Source of the DNA: Chara braunii | Taxonomy: Eukaryota; Streptophyta; Charophyceae; Charales; Characeae | Direction of reading: 5' to 3' | DNA length: 64,000 nucleotides | Assembly: GCA_003427395.1 (NCBI GenBank) | Contig: BFEA01000201.1 | Coordinates: 772,208-836,207, forward strand | In this document: positions 1-10,153 of the stretch, piece by piece | How positions within the stretch are numbered: the stretch's first letter is position 1 | How the letters are laid out: each line of letters starts with the position of its first letter | Position numbers and translations under genes: made by a program | The notes under the pieces: model-generated | Told to the model about the DNA's origin: nothing | Seen by the model: the letters and a program-made list of their open reading frames with translations, nothing else | The model's database searches: none

Positions 1-190
1 GAGACAGGGAGACAGGGAGACAGGGAGACAGGGAGACAGGCAGGCAGAGGGAGACAGGGAGAGAGGGGAGAGAGCGAGGAAGAGAGGGAGAGATGGAGAC
101 CGGGAGACAGGGAGACAGGGAGACAGGGAGACAGGGAGACAGGGAGACAGGGAGAGAGGGAGAGTGGGAGAGGCAGAGGGAGAAAGTAGG
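1..190. repeat. (GAGACAGG)n microsatellite
   Basis: Period-8 purine-rich tandem repeat with interruptions (caggcagagg, gagaggggag). It grades into a degenerate GA-rich tail to about 250. Confidence 0.95.
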
Positions 191-550
191 GATGAACTAG
201 AAATAGCATGAGGAAAGGAGGGAGATAGGGAGGTGGGCAGGAGAAAAGCAGAAGGTCACATACTGGAAGACATGCAAACGGAGCGTAACATCGTGGCAAC
301 AGTCGGATAGACGCTTGGCGGAAGTGCCATGTAGAACAACCGATTCCCTTGCCACAACCCATCCACGGCACCTTCCTTGTCCTCAAACTGAGTAAGAGTT
401 TTATTCAATACTTCAAAACCATCAGGTTTGTCATATGGACCTGAAATGTAGCTAACCTGGTGTCACACAATGACCAGAAAGTCAAGCGGCCACATGTCAA
501 CTGACTCACAGATCAAAACCAACACCAGCACAGAGTGTCGTAGACGACTC

Positions 551-573
551 AACCCTAAAACCCTAAACCCTAG
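551..573 (+). repeat. Short interstitial telomere-like patch
   Basis: Reads AACCCTAAAACCCTAAACCC plus TAG, about three imperfect copies of the plant-type CCCTAAA motif. It is too short to be a telomere and may be chance or a repair scar. Confidence 0.4.
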
Positions 574-630
574 ACCATACCTTCTTCCCCAGAACGCAGC
601 ACCCGGTCGTTATTATGTATGTACCTGGCC

Positions 631-684
631 TGAAAGTCGTTGCACTAAATACAGCCATAAGGACTGGCTGTTGTATTCAGGGAG
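631..684 (+). mobile_element. Family B mini-foldback, partial copy
   Basis: Aligns with the right half of the element at 28576-28663: shared ctgaaag, then AAATACAGC.ATAA.GAC and TATTC.GGG. The left arm is missing, so this is a truncated fourth copy. Confidence 0.45.
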
Positions 685-1491
685 CAGAGGAGGACGAGGA
701 GACGGCACAAAGATGGTTATTCAGTGGCATAGCTTGATGGCTAGACGATGAGTCAATTATTTCCCTAGGGCGAAAGGTAACCTTATGTATACATGCATAT
801 ATACATGTCTAGGTGGTTATTCAGTGATATGTCTGTACATATATGTGCTACACGTCATATCTTATGGCCGGTGCCCACAGAAAGGCCAAACAGTCGGCAC
901 CAACCGTTGAAGACCACATCAGCATTTGGCATATGCAACCCCGAGCAAGACAATTTTGACACAACCGCTGGGAACCAATAACCAGCACGACAAAAGCACA
1001 GAAATCAAGTATGAAAAACAGAAAGTAGTAAAATATAGGAAACGGCATTGGAACGATACAGAGAAGATTAGCATGCCCGCTGCGCAAGGACAACATGCAC
1101 AAATCGAGAAAGGGTCCAAAATTCCTCCAAAGTTCCAAACTATTTATCAAAAAAAAAAAAAAAAAAAAAGAAAGGAAACTCACCATGTTAAGAAACTCTG
1201 CGACCAAAGGCCCCTCGTCAGGAGAAGCTCCAAGGTACCTGTTTGGCAGCAATTCATTTGAGTTTTGAACAAAGTGGCGTGGGGAGGGGAGGGGGAGAAG
1301 AAAGAAGAAAGACAAAGCAAAAACAAAGAATCAGTGAGTAAGCGAGAAGAAGTAATATAGTGAAAAATCGCTTCCCGAAGCTTGTTTTCATGTTTTTCTA
1401 CCGATGATGGTAAAATATGATGTGATGATCTCCCAGAGATTCGGAGACATAGACTGCGCTTGCTGAGTTCCAGAGAAGATGCAGCAGTTAT

Positions 1492-1795
1492 GAACTGTTT
1501 GACCATCATGATGGAGAAAGTCCATTCAGAACAATTTTCTTTTCCCCATCGTTAGTTATCCTCACCAGCTTCAGTATCACCTTCCTCCGGAAAGATTTTG
1601 TGTCCTGAACTGTTTTCTTTGGTTTGGTGAAGCAGCTGAACCTGCCTGAACCTGAACCTGAACCTGGCTCCTCAAACTATAAGGCTCAGGTCTGAACTGT
1701 TTGACCATGAAGACATCCAGAACGACTTCATGTCCACGTTGTTAGCTACCCTGAACAGGGGTCAGTATCACCCTCCCCGGAAATGTTTTGTGTCT
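1492..1795. repeat. Tandem duplication, about 200-bp period
   Basis: Two diverged copies (about 1492-1610 and 1694-1795) share gaactgtttgaccat, cagtatcacc and a ggaaa.attttgtgtc ending. Between them lies ctgaacctgaacctg, the reverse complement of the hexamer array at 2.9-3.7 kb. Both belong to one scrambled minisatellite region reaching 3.83 kb. Confidence 0.7.
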
Positions 1796-2534
1796 GCAAT
1801 GAGCCTCAAAGCTCACCACACGATGGAGTGCTCACACCAGCATACATGTCACACAGATCGTCTTGTCACACATTTGCACAAAGAGAAGATTAGTAGACCA
1901 GAAAAACGCAGGTCAATTATCTTAACCAGAATTACAAGCCTGTTCAGCTGTCCAGTACTTCACAGGATTACAAGCCTGCTTTGATCATCAAGAGTCTCAG
2001 CATCTGCGCTCATCAGCGCTTGTCACCAACACCAAGTTCAACACTCTTCAGGTAAGTATCCACCATAGCTTACTCTCTCTCCCTCTTTCCTCTTTCTTAC
2101 TTGATGGATCCGGTCTTCTCTCTTTACAGTCTTCCTCTTCTCTCACTTGTGCACTCCCTACTACTAACACACACATGAGGATCAACTCTGAATACCACTC
2201 ACTGCTCGACTACTACGAACTACCACTATATTGCCTTCTAGTGCTGGCGCAGCTATAGCAGTTCCTCTCTCTCATCTCTACTCGGCGCTGCTCTCTGGCA
2301 TAGCGCAGCTCCCACACTAGCGCACAAGTGCACAAGCACTTCCACACTCTCGTGTGAATGAGCATCTGCCCGAACGGTAGGCTGGCCAGTCCTTTTGTAG
2401 TCTTTGAAATGCACGTCAACTCGTGCCAGCCTCTGCTTCTGGAGGCCTGACTGGTTCCGGTACCACATCCTCACGGCCTGTCTGCTTCTGAATGTCAAGG
2501 CCTGGAACCTTCCCAAATTTCCATGGGTCTGCTG
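1796..2534. other. Intergenic, no gene seen
   Basis: Unique-looking sequence with a pyrimidine-rich stretch near 2065-2150. No open frame has recognisable domains. Confidence 0.45.
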
Positions 2535-2720
2535 CTGCTTGGGCCTTTGGGACATGACTTTTCATTTGTGATCATGACTTTTGACTGGGGACTGTGACTC
2601 CTGCCCCTGGGACACGACCCTTACCTGTGGAACTGCCCTCTTACTCGTGGGATGTGACTCTTCAATATGACTTTTCATTCTGAGGCGCGACTCTTGCCCC
2701 TAAGATGTGACTGTTTACTG
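2535..2720. repeat. Degenerate about 30-bp tandem repeat
   Basis: Repeated variants of gggacatgacttttcatt, gggactgtgactcctgcccc and gggatgtgactcttc follow one another. Divergence is high, so the array is old. Confidence 0.6.
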
Positions 2721-2895
2721 GGTTCCTGTTGGACTGGACTCCTGAGGTGCCCGATTGTGACTTTTCTGAATTTGACGAGCTCGGTCTCTCTTAACCAGGC
2801 CTCTGAACCCGAGATCCGAATTTGGGGTCTGAATCGTGGAAGGCCTTTCATGTCTCCTACAATCCTGACCAAGCTCACCGAACTAAAAGTGCTCA

Positions 2896-3830
2896 GTGCG
2901 GCTGGTTGCTGTCCCCTCGGATTCCTCACCAGTTTCAGCTTCAGCTTCAGCTTCAGCTTCAACCGCAGCTTCAACTGCAGCTTCACTAAACCAAAAAGAA
3001 GGCTCAATGAGCTCAACGACTTCACAAGGGCTTTGCCAACATTGTCTCCCCAGAAAGATTTTGTGTCCCCACTGTCGCTACAATCCTGACCAGGTTCACC
3101 AAACCAAAAGGCTCAGCAAGATTGGTTGCTGTACCCGCGAATTCCTCACCAGCTTCAGCTTCAGCTGCTTCACCAAACCAAAAAGGCTCAGAGGGGTCGG
3201 TCCAGGTTCAGGTTCAGGTTCAGGTTCAGGTTCAGGTTCAGCTGCTTCATCGAACCAAAAGGGGTCGGTCCAGCTTCAGATTCAGGTTTAGGTTCACGTT
3301 CAGATTCAGGTTCAGGTTCAGGTTCAGGTTCAGGTTCAGGTTCAGCTGATTCATCGAACCAAAAAGGCTCCGAGGGGTCGGTCCAGCTTCAGGTCCAGCT
3401 TCAGGTTCAGCTTCAGGTTCAGCTTCAGGTTCAGCTGCTTCACCAAACCAAAAAGGCTCAGAGGGGTCGGTCCAGCTTCAGGTCCAGCTTCAGGTTCAGC
3501 TTCAGGTTCAGCTTCAGGTCAGGTTCAGGTTCAGGTTCAGCTGCTTCACCAAACCAAAAAGCCTCGGAGGGGTCGGCCCAGGTTCAGGTTCAGGTTCAGG
3601 TTCAGGTTCAGGTTCAGGTTCAGGTTCAGCTGCTTCAACAAACCAAAAAAGCTCAGAGGGGTCGGTCGCTTCATAAGGGTTTTGTCGACATTGTCTCCCC
3701 CAGAAAGATTTTGTGTCCGCTACGATCCTGACCAGGGTTACCAAACCAAAAGCCTTGGCGATGTTGGTCTCTGTATCCTCAGATTCCTCACCAGTGTCAG
3801 CTTAAGCTGCTTCACCAAACCAGACCAAAA
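2896..3830. repeat. Compound minisatellite with GGTTCA/CTTCAG hexamers
   Basis: Long runs of AGGTTC and CTTCAG hexamers are separated by a conserved spacer (GCTGCTTCACCAAACCAAAA then aggctcagaggggtcggtcc), giving a higher-order unit of roughly 100-120 bp. A second spacer, agaaagattttgtgtcc, recurs near 3050 and 3705. The array is open in several frames (alternating Arg-Phe, Gly-Ser or Leu-Lys), which is what a hexamer produces and is not evidence of a protein. Confidence 0.9.
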
Positions 3831-4114
3831 AGGTTGAGCGACATCTGTCGCTTCCACAAGGGTTTCGTCTACATGGCTTTTTGCAGATGCTAAGGCATGC
3901 TGCCGCAACATGGCTTTTGAGGAGGGCGGGGGGGGGGGTCGTTTTTTTTTGCCTCTTCGGTCTTCTGGTGTTTGTATTATGAGCTTGCGTTGTTTGTCCC
4001 ACAAATTTTCGACGGCATTGCTTGTGGTGATGCGGCGAAAAACCCCAAATTTTGGGCCTTCAATTAACCATCTCTCCTTAATTCCCCTCGGAGTATAGAG
4101 GGATTGCATATGAT
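3831..4114. other. Intergenic, no gene seen
   Basis: Contains a G run near 3926-3940 followed by a T run. Nothing else is recognisable. Confidence 0.4.
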
Positions 4115-4877
4115 TGTAATAACCCTGTTCATAAGTAGCCTGGGGCCCAGAACTCAGCCCCAGGCCACGCAGATCTGAGAAGGTCTGTGCTGGGCTGTGT
4201 GACCAAGACACGCCCAGGCCTGAGCCTGTCGAGTGTGGCTGTGTGACCGAACACTGCACACAGGAAATTCAAGAGTCAAAGTCAACTGTAGAGTCAAAGG
4301 TATCGCACCCAGGCCCTTGGTTGGATACACTCACTGGTTGTGCGCAGGTACCCAGACAGCATCCAGGTCGGAGGGAATTCGGTTTCATGCCAATCTGAGC
4401 CCTCATTCGCATTGAGATCTGGACGGCTGAGGAATACAGCATCCCGGGCCCAGACCCCGCGTCAACACTACATAAGAGTTGACTTCCTGGCTTTGACATT
4501 CATTCTGTCTTGCGTTGATGCTGACTTCACGCGTTGACTTCAACGCTGGCTCGACGCTGCTGGCATTGTGACTTGGCGAGGCGCTGCTAGTCCGGCATGG
4601 TGGCCGTCTTGCTCCTGTCTTCTTGGCATGCTGACGTGGCAGCTGCCATGCGCCTTCGCTGACGTGGCTGCTGCCACGTGTTCTATTGAGGGGACTACGT
4701 AATCGGTATTGCTGTTCTGTTCGTCGTCACTTCAGGAGGAGATCAGGACTGTGGAGAGTTCGAGGATACGTACCTGGTGGTCTTCATGTGGACATTGCTC
4801 CAGATGCAGATGCTGTGCCACGTGGGACATTGACGATACTCGGATACTCGTTCAGACTATTGATTTTTGAGGTGGCT
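4115..4877 (+). repeat. Long direct repeat, copy 1 (LTR-like)
   Basis: About 763 bp that recurs at 5063-5859 with high identity. It starts TGTAATAACCCTG and ends near gaggtggct, whereas the second copy ends gaggtggca. TG at the start and CA at the end of the second copy fit long terminal repeats. I found no target-site duplication and no clear tRNA primer-binding site. Alternatives are a plain tandem duplication or a TRIM-like element. Confidence 0.7.
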
Positions 4878-5062
4878 CTACGGGGGGACGTGGACGACCT
4901 CAAAAGCAGTTCAAGGTACGTTTTAAAACTCAAACACCATCTGAGGACAGATTTAGTAAACGAGAACTACTTGAAACTGCTCCTGATATTGTCGCTGCTT
5001 ATGAACGAGGGTTAAAGTCTTAAAAATTTCTGCGGTGGAACTCGAAAATGGGCCGGCAGGAA
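4878..5062 (+). other. Spacer between the two LTR-like repeats
   Basis: Only 185 bp. It reads openly on the + strand (EDRFSKRELLETAPDIVAAY, then ERGLKS and a stop), which could be the C-terminal end of a lost element protein. Purine-rich gggccggcaggaa sits immediately before copy 2, where a polypurine tract would be. No domain is identifiable. Confidence 0.4.
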
Positions 5063-5859
5063 TGTAATAACCCTGTTCAGATGTAGCATGGGGCCCCAGA
5101 ACTCAGCCCCAGGCCACGCAGATCTGAGAAGGTCTTCGCTGGGCTGTGTGACCAAGACACGCCCAGGCCTGAGCCTGTCGAGTGTGGCTGTGTGACCGAA
5201 CACTGCACACAGGAAATTCAAGAGTCAAAGTCAACTGTAGAGTAAAAGGTACTGCACCCAGGCCCTTGGTTGGATACACTCACTTGTTGTGCGCAGGTAC
5301 CCAGACAGCATCCAGGCCGGAGGGAATTCGGTTTCAGGCCAATCTGAGCCCTCATTCGCATTGAGATCTGGACGGCCGAGGAATACAGCATCCGGGGCCC
5401 AGACCCCGCGTCAACACTACATAAGAGTTGACTTCCTGGCTTTGACATTCATTCTGTCTTGCGTTGATGCTGACTTCACGAGTTGACTTCAATGCAGGCT
5501 CGACGCTGCGATGCTGGCTCGACGCTGCTGGCATTGTGACTTGGTGAGGTGCTGCTAGTCCGGCATGGTGGCCGGCTTAACTCCTGTCTTCTTGGCATGC
5601 TGATGTGGCAGCTGCCATGCGCCTTCGCTGATGTGGCTGCTGCCACATGTTCTATTGAGGGGACTACATAATCGATATTGCTGTTCTGTTCGTCGTCACT
5701 TCAGGAGGAGATCAGGACTGTGGAGAGTTCGAGGATACGTACCTGGTGGTCTTCATGTCGACATTGCTCCAGATGCTGATGTGGAACTGATTAAACGTGC
5801 CACGTGGCACATTGAGGATACTCGGATACTCGTTCAGACTATTGATTGTTGAGGTGGCA
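5063..5859 (+). repeat. Long direct repeat, copy 2 (LTR-like)
   Basis: Second copy of 4115-4877, with small indels (extra gatgctggctcgacgctg near 5510 and an insertion near 5775-5795). The short open frames inside both copies are similar only because the DNA is duplicated. Confidence 0.7.
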
Positions 5860-6456
5860 GTAGAGGAGGGAGCCCAAAGCAGGAGTGGGCATTTTACTTC
5901 CTCTCCTTTGTCTCTTCTCCCTCCTCTCTCTTCGTCTGTGTATGATATCTCACCTCATTCTGTCTGGTCACAATTAGCCAATGGACATTTATCTGGACTT
6001 GCATTGTTGACAACTGTCTCACGATCTGGGTTCATTATATGATCATCAACATTTTGAAGGTCGGTCACCAAAAAGGCACTGGCGCCGTTGTTTGTCTGGC
6101 AATCGCGGCGACTAACACCCAGAGAATATGTCGATGACCACAGGGCAGCAGAGCAACCCCTTGTATCCAATTAGGGCCTCGCTCCACCACTCACCAAATG
6201 TGAAAAAGAGAAAAAAAGAAAAAATGTAAAGAGTACAGTTCCACACCTTCCAGCTGAAAGAACATGCGCTCCCATTCTGCACATTTGGTGATTATCACAG
6301 CAATGCCTGTACCAATGGTGCAGTAGGTGTACCATAAGCATATAGGTGCTTCGCCAATGAACGATTTTGTGCGAAAAAGAATGGAGCACAGACTAGAAGC
6401 AGGGCCTGCATCCGGGGGTTGCTACTGTACTGTATGTACACTAATGTCATCAGGAA
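5860..6456. other. Intergenic, no gene seen
   Basis: Pyrimidine-rich near 5895-5935 and A-rich near 6200-6225. No gene or family boundary recognised. Confidence 0.4.
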
Positions 6457-6606
6457 AAGGGATGGCGGACCTGTTTTCCAGCAAGTGCTGCTCCCCACCA
6501 ATAGATCGGAGCCATCAACACCATGGTGCAAGCAGAGGCGACTCATATCACCTCTACTAGCACTGGCGGAAGACGAAAAAAAAAAAAAAAAGAAGAAGAA
6601 GAAGAA
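6457..6606 (+). mobile_element. Family N retroposon copy
   Basis: Starts gggatggcggacctgttttc, then CAGCAAGTGCTGCTCCCCAC and caatagatcggagcc, and ends in A/GAA tails (about 6577-6606). The region after the core resembles the copy at 19941-20085. Confidence 0.65.
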
Positions 6607-6611
6607 AGGAG

Positions 6612-6760
6612 CAAAGACCCAGCCTTGTGGCTGAATGGAACACCCATGAACCACCGATAAAACCAAGCTGAGTTTCGATCCTGACTCAAAGACCCAGCCT
6701 ATGTGGCGGAATGGTACACCCATGAACCCTGATAGACCGAGATGAGTTTGAATCCTGACT
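6612..6760 (+). repeat. Tandem pair of tRNA-Leu-like units (SINE-head-like)
   Basis: Two abutting units (6612-6686, 6687-6760) are about 80% alike. Each has a box-A-like GTGGCGGAATGGTACAC (copy 2) or TGTGGCTGAATGGAACACC (copy 1), and a box-B-like GTTTGAATCC or GTTTCGATCC about 45 nt later. This spacing and the GGCGGAATGGTA string resemble tRNA-Leu. No complete cloverleaf or acceptor stem is visible, so these are tRNA-derived, not tRNA genes. Confidence 0.5.
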
Positions 6761-6785
6761 CATCCATCATGGAGTCAGATCAACA

Positions 6786-6943
6786 TTAAACCACCAGTAC
6801 TTGGCCCAGCTATCAGTCGCGGAAAAAAAAAGAGTAGAAACGTTTCTAGTCGGATGAATTTGGGCGCTCCTGTAGTGGCCCATACGTTTCCTAAAATCGT
6901 GGCTTTTGTACGGGCACGACTTTAGGAAGTGCTGGCGGTTTAA
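6786..6943 (-). mobile_element. Family G MITE copy 1
   Basis: About 158 bp with inverted ends TTAAACCACCAGTACTT and AAGTGCTGGCGGTTTAA. The interior carries agtagaaacgtttctagt and ggatgaatttgggcg. It is in the opposite orientation to the copies at 23.7 and 25.3 kb. Confidence 0.8.
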
Positions 6944-7430
6944 GATGCTGAATTATCTGGGCCTGGTCAGTTCTATAAAGATAGCTCAAGAGTCAAGGCC
7001 ATCGCACTTTTCAAAAAGAGTAGAGCAAAGCTTTTTCTCCGAGAAGACATGCCCATTGAAGGAATGATTGTAATAGCCAACCATAAATATTCTTCAGCTT
7101 TCCACATACTTCAGTTTGGCACATTATTATTATTCAGTTTCAAAAAAAAAAAAAAAAAAATCAGTTTCACAACTTTCACTATTATCCAGGAACATAAGAC
7201 ATTGGAGAGTACTTAGGCCTCCCTCTTCTTTGTCCCATTCTCCCTCTGTTTCCATGTCACAACATGGAAGAAGAGGAAGAGGAGGAGGAGGAGGAGGAGA
7301 AGAAGAAAAGGAGAGGGGGGAGGAGGAAAAAAGCACTGGCAGAGAATGTTACTCATAGAATCGGCAAGGGTGTCGTCTGTGTCTATTCTTGTCTTGATCA
7401 TGACGAATGTCATTTTTTTTCTGACACATA
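6944..7430. other. Intergenic with A run and GGA-rich tract
   Basis: A run at 7142-7160 and a (GGA)-rich purine tract at 7264-7330. No gene. Confidence 0.5.
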
Positions 7431-7520
7431 GGACAAGGTTTAGCTCCCCACCAATAGATGGAGCTTTGGATTTGTTAAACAAAAAACAACAACAACAACA
7501 ACAACAAGGACAAGGTTTAG
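7431..7520 (+). mobile_element. Family N retroposon fragment with target-site duplication
   Basis: Core CTCCCCACCAATAGATGGAG followed by a CAA-type tail (7444-7507). It is flanked by an exact 13-bp direct repeat GGACAAGGTTTAG at 7431-7443 and 7508-7520. A 5'-truncated core, A-rich tail and duplicated target are the hallmarks of LINE-mediated retroposition. Confidence 0.85.
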
Positions 7521-7672
7521 CCTCCCCCCCAGTGCTGGGGACCGTTCCTTCGTCCTCTGGGGGCCTCTGAACACATCTGAATTTAACTGGGCCCAGGCAG
7601 GCCCATACATCCCTCAATTTCCAGAGCATTTACAGGTGCACCTTCGATGTCTCGAGAATGGGCATTAAAACC

Positions 7673-7949
7673 CTGGGCTACCAGCTGGGCCGCCCGGGTC
7701 ACCTTGTTTGACTAGGCGGCCCGTCCGTGCAAGGACCAGGGAAGGGCCTCGCATAAAAAAAAAATAATAATAATAAATAAATAAAAATAAAAATAAACTA
7801 TGTGAGGCACAAAAATAAAGTGAACAACGTTTGCCTCAGGGTCACATCGAAATTATTTACCGAATTTAAAATAAAAAATGAAATGAAAAAAAAAGCATTT
7901 TTTATTTTTTTGGCCCGGCGGGGCAATTTGCCCCCCTCTGGTAGCCTAG
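7673..7949 (+). mobile_element. Family F element 1, hAT-like MITE
   Basis: 277 bp. The left end CTGGGCTACCAGCTGGGCC is inverted against CTGGTAGCCTAG at the right. It is flanked by TTAAAACC (7665-7672) and TTAAAAACC (7950-7958), an approximate 8-bp target duplication as made by hAT transposases. The interior is A-rich and holds a conserved gtttgcctcagggtcacat block shared with other F copies and with family E. No transposase is encoded. Confidence 0.8.
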
Positions 7950-7958
7950 TTAAAAACC

Positions 7959-8579
7959 AAAAAAATAAAAATAAATCAATGAAATTATGAATGGAATAAG
8001 TCACTGAAAAGAAGAAAACAGAAAAAAGAACTTGTAAAAAGCTGGGTTTGAGGATTCTTTTTTTTTTCAGCAAAACAACACAATTATTATTATTATTATA
8101 CAAGCAGGTATATGTGTAGGCGGCTCCCAATTATGAATGAGGCATCACCAGCCAAGCCCATATCGGGAGTCGCAGAACCCAGAAAAAGAAAACAACTGGG
8201 AAGTCTGCAAAGCAAAACCATGGCTTCTCCTTCTAATACAGATTCTACACATTTTCGATGTATCCGTCATTTACAAGACACGCTGCCAAAAACTCTAAGG
8301 TAACCGGAACCTAAAAGATGGTAGGTTTGAGGAATTTTCAATTTCACTTACGGCTTAATTTTGGCGTGAAGGACTTCATCAGTCAGCTTCGTCCTTGCAT
8401 ACCCATAAACTCGTGTTGTAGCAGGTAAAAATCCCTGTAACCAAATAAGAAAAAAATAATAATAATAATAAAGAAATAGCCTCAAATAGGAACAGAGAAA
8501 TAGAATCCATAAATGTTACATGCATCCCCACACTATTGAAGCAGGAAAAGAAAAAAGAAAAAAAAATTGCAACCAATAA
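7959..8579. other. Intergenic, AT-rich, no gene seen
   Basis: A-rich stretches and a short ATT run near 8083-8098. No domain-bearing frame. Confidence 0.4.
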
Positions 8580-8786
8580 CTAGGCTACCAGCCGGGCCGC
8601 CCGGGTCACCCTGTTTTCCCGGCCAGACGTGCAAGGACCAGGGGAAGGTCCCAGAAAGAAAGAAAAAAATCCAAAAAATCCAGAAAAAAAAAAACTATGT
8701 TGTGCAGAAAAATTAACTGAAAAACTTTTGCCTCAGGGTCACATTGAAATTCTTTACCAAATTTAAAATAAAAAATAAAATCTAGG
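8580..8786 (+). mobile_element. Family F element 2, left part
   Basis: Begins CTAGGCTACCAGCCGGGCCG and contains the conserved cttttgcctcagggtcacat and gaaattctttaccaaattta blocks. I see no matching right end before the sequence changes near 8786, so it appears truncated. Confidence 0.65.
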
Positions 8787-8934
8787 GGCTGCCTACCTTT
8801 TGTGAGGGATATATACATTGTCACATAACTACGAACTAAAAGAGCGTACTTTGTGAAACAAATGGCAGAAACAAAAAGATAAAAAACAAGACAAACATGA
8901 AGGGCACACTGAAACCATTCATTTTTATCATTCT

Positions 8935-9045
8935 TCTTTTAAGTCCCCCTTCATCGTGCCTTTCACGTACAAGGCTCGCCACGTTGATGAAGTTGAGCGC
9001 GAGCTGCTTCCATCCCTGCGTGCCATAACGGCCCACTTGTACGCT
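8935..9045 (-). other. Exon-like duplicated segment, copy A
   Basis: On the minus strand this aligns without indels to 9735-9840. In one shared frame the two read QVGRYGTQGWKQLALNFINV and QVGRYDTRGWGQLPLNHVHV, so most changes keep or conserve the residue. A pyrimidine tract plus CAG (ctttctcacag) sits just upstream on the minus strand, like a 3' splice site. I do not recognise the peptide. It may be an exon, an exon relic or a non-coding duplication. Confidence 0.35.
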
Positions 9046-9160
9046 GTGAGAAAGAGGCAGAGTGAAGGGGAAGGGGATAAAGTCCGATAAACACAGGGAG
9101 GAGAGATGGAGAGCAGACAAACAAAGAACGATAAACGGAAAGTGAGGGAAAGTATATATC

Positions 9161-9218
9161 GCCACAAACAGAACTGCCCGGTAAACCGTAGGCAGAGAGA
9201 GAGAAGAGGACAACAACT
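9161..9218 (+). mobile_element. Family S element, truncated copy
   Basis: Matches the first 58 bp of the 71-bp elements at 44529 and 44951 (cgtaggcagagagagagaag). It is cut off after ggacaacaa, exactly where family F element 3 begins. Confidence 0.65.
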
Positions 9219-9637
9219 ACCAACCGGCCGGCCCGGCTGCGCAAGGACCCGGGAAGGTCCCAGCAAAAAAAAAAAGAAAAAAAATCTGGAAAAAAAAAAC
9301 AATGTTATGCAGAAAAATAGACTGAACAACTTTTGCCTCAGGGTCACATCAAAATTCCTTAACAAATTTAAAGCACCAGTACATGGACACCTGGGCGAAG
9401 ACCTGACACCTCAAATTATGGAGGCACGAAATGAAAACGCGACTGCCGATTGAATTTATCAACGGTGGGCCCAGTGTTTGACGTTTCAGGCTCGTTTTCT
9501 TGTGGCAACAAGTTTCGGACTGCAAGGCTGGGGCCGTGTACTGGTAGATAAAAAATAAAATAAAATAAAAAATATTCTTTTTTTCTTTTTTTTGGGCCCG
9601 GCTGGGCAAGTGGTCCCGGGCCACTCTGGTAGCCTAG
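9219..9637 (+). mobile_element. Family F element 3
   Basis: Left end CTACCAACCGGCCGGCCCG pairs with right end CTCTGGTAGCCTAG, preceded by cccggctgggcaag. The interior has the shared cttttgcctcagggtcacat block. No clean target duplication was found. It interrupts the S element. Confidence 0.65.
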
Positions 9638-9734
9638 TATATATTGTCACAAGTTATCAGAGCGCAAAAGCGAAAAAAACAAAAGGAAACAAAAAAGATA
9701 TCAATTCATTCTTTATTTTCTTACTTCTCACCCT

Positions 9735-9840
9735 GTTCAGAACCTCTTGCATACAAGGCCGCCCACGTGGACGTGGTTGAGCGGCAGCTGGCCCCACCCA
9801 CGTGTGTCATATCGACCCACTTGCACACAGCCAAATGGCA
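9735..9840 (-). other. Exon-like duplicated segment, copy B
   Basis: Partner of 8935-9045, about 790 bp away in the same orientation. The conserved minus-strand frame ends in a stop soon after VGGLVCKRF, while copy A stays open, so at least one copy is degraded. A gtgagaagtaag string downstream resembles a 5' splice site. Confidence 0.35.
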
Positions 9841-9894
9841 AAGAGGCCAATAAAAGAGGAAGGGAACAGCCAAATATAACAAAACAGGGGGCAA

Positions 9895-10012
9895 CAAGGT
9901 CCTGGATGACAAGCCCCACATGTAAGCACCACCCCCAACTTCATAGGCCAAACAACGGGACAAGACCAACCAGGATATCAAAACACTCTTGCCTGCAAAA
10001 AAAAGAAATCCC
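9895..10012. repeat. Outlying unit of the 15.1-15.6 kb minisatellite
   Basis: Shares tggatgacaagccccacatg, aacaacgggacaagaccaac and cttgcctgcaaaaa with the array at 15121-15560, about 5 kb away. Confidence 0.65.
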
Positions 10013-10057
10013 AAATACATATCTATATACAGCAGATGCCCTTGTTCATCACCTTCT

Positions 10058-10153
10058 GTTTTTTTTTTTTTTTTTTTTGGCGTTGGGGGGGGACAATGTT
10101 CCAATCTATTCGTGGGGAGCAACATGTGCTGGGAACCGGGCCCAGCGTCCCAT
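10058..10153 (-). mobile_element. Family N retroposon copy
   Basis: Minus strand: GGGACGCTGGGCCCGGTTCC, cagcacatgttgctcccc, then a poly(A) tail (T run 10059-10078 on +). The 5' boundary is at the same base as in the other copies. Confidence 0.75.

Larger units (their letters stand above)
191..1491. other. Intergenic, no gene seen
   Basis: No convincing coding frame. It holds an A run at about 1149-1169, a telomere-like patch (551-573) and a partial family B element (631-684), listed separately. Open frames here are short and overlap the A run. Confidence 0.5.

Noticed and set aside
551-573. Chromosome end or telomere
   Set aside because: Only about three imperfect CCCTAAA units inside ordinary sequence. 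A true telomere would be a long terminal array.
3126-3731. 201-codon frame with Arg-Phe and Gly-Ser runs
   Set aside because: The hexamer minisatellite is open in several frames and both strands. The peptide follows from repeat length, not selection.
4233-5534. Pairs of similar 60-76 codon frames at 4.2-4.5 and 5.2-5.5 kb
   Set aside because: Their similarity comes from the duplicated LTR-like DNA. The frames are short and lack domains.
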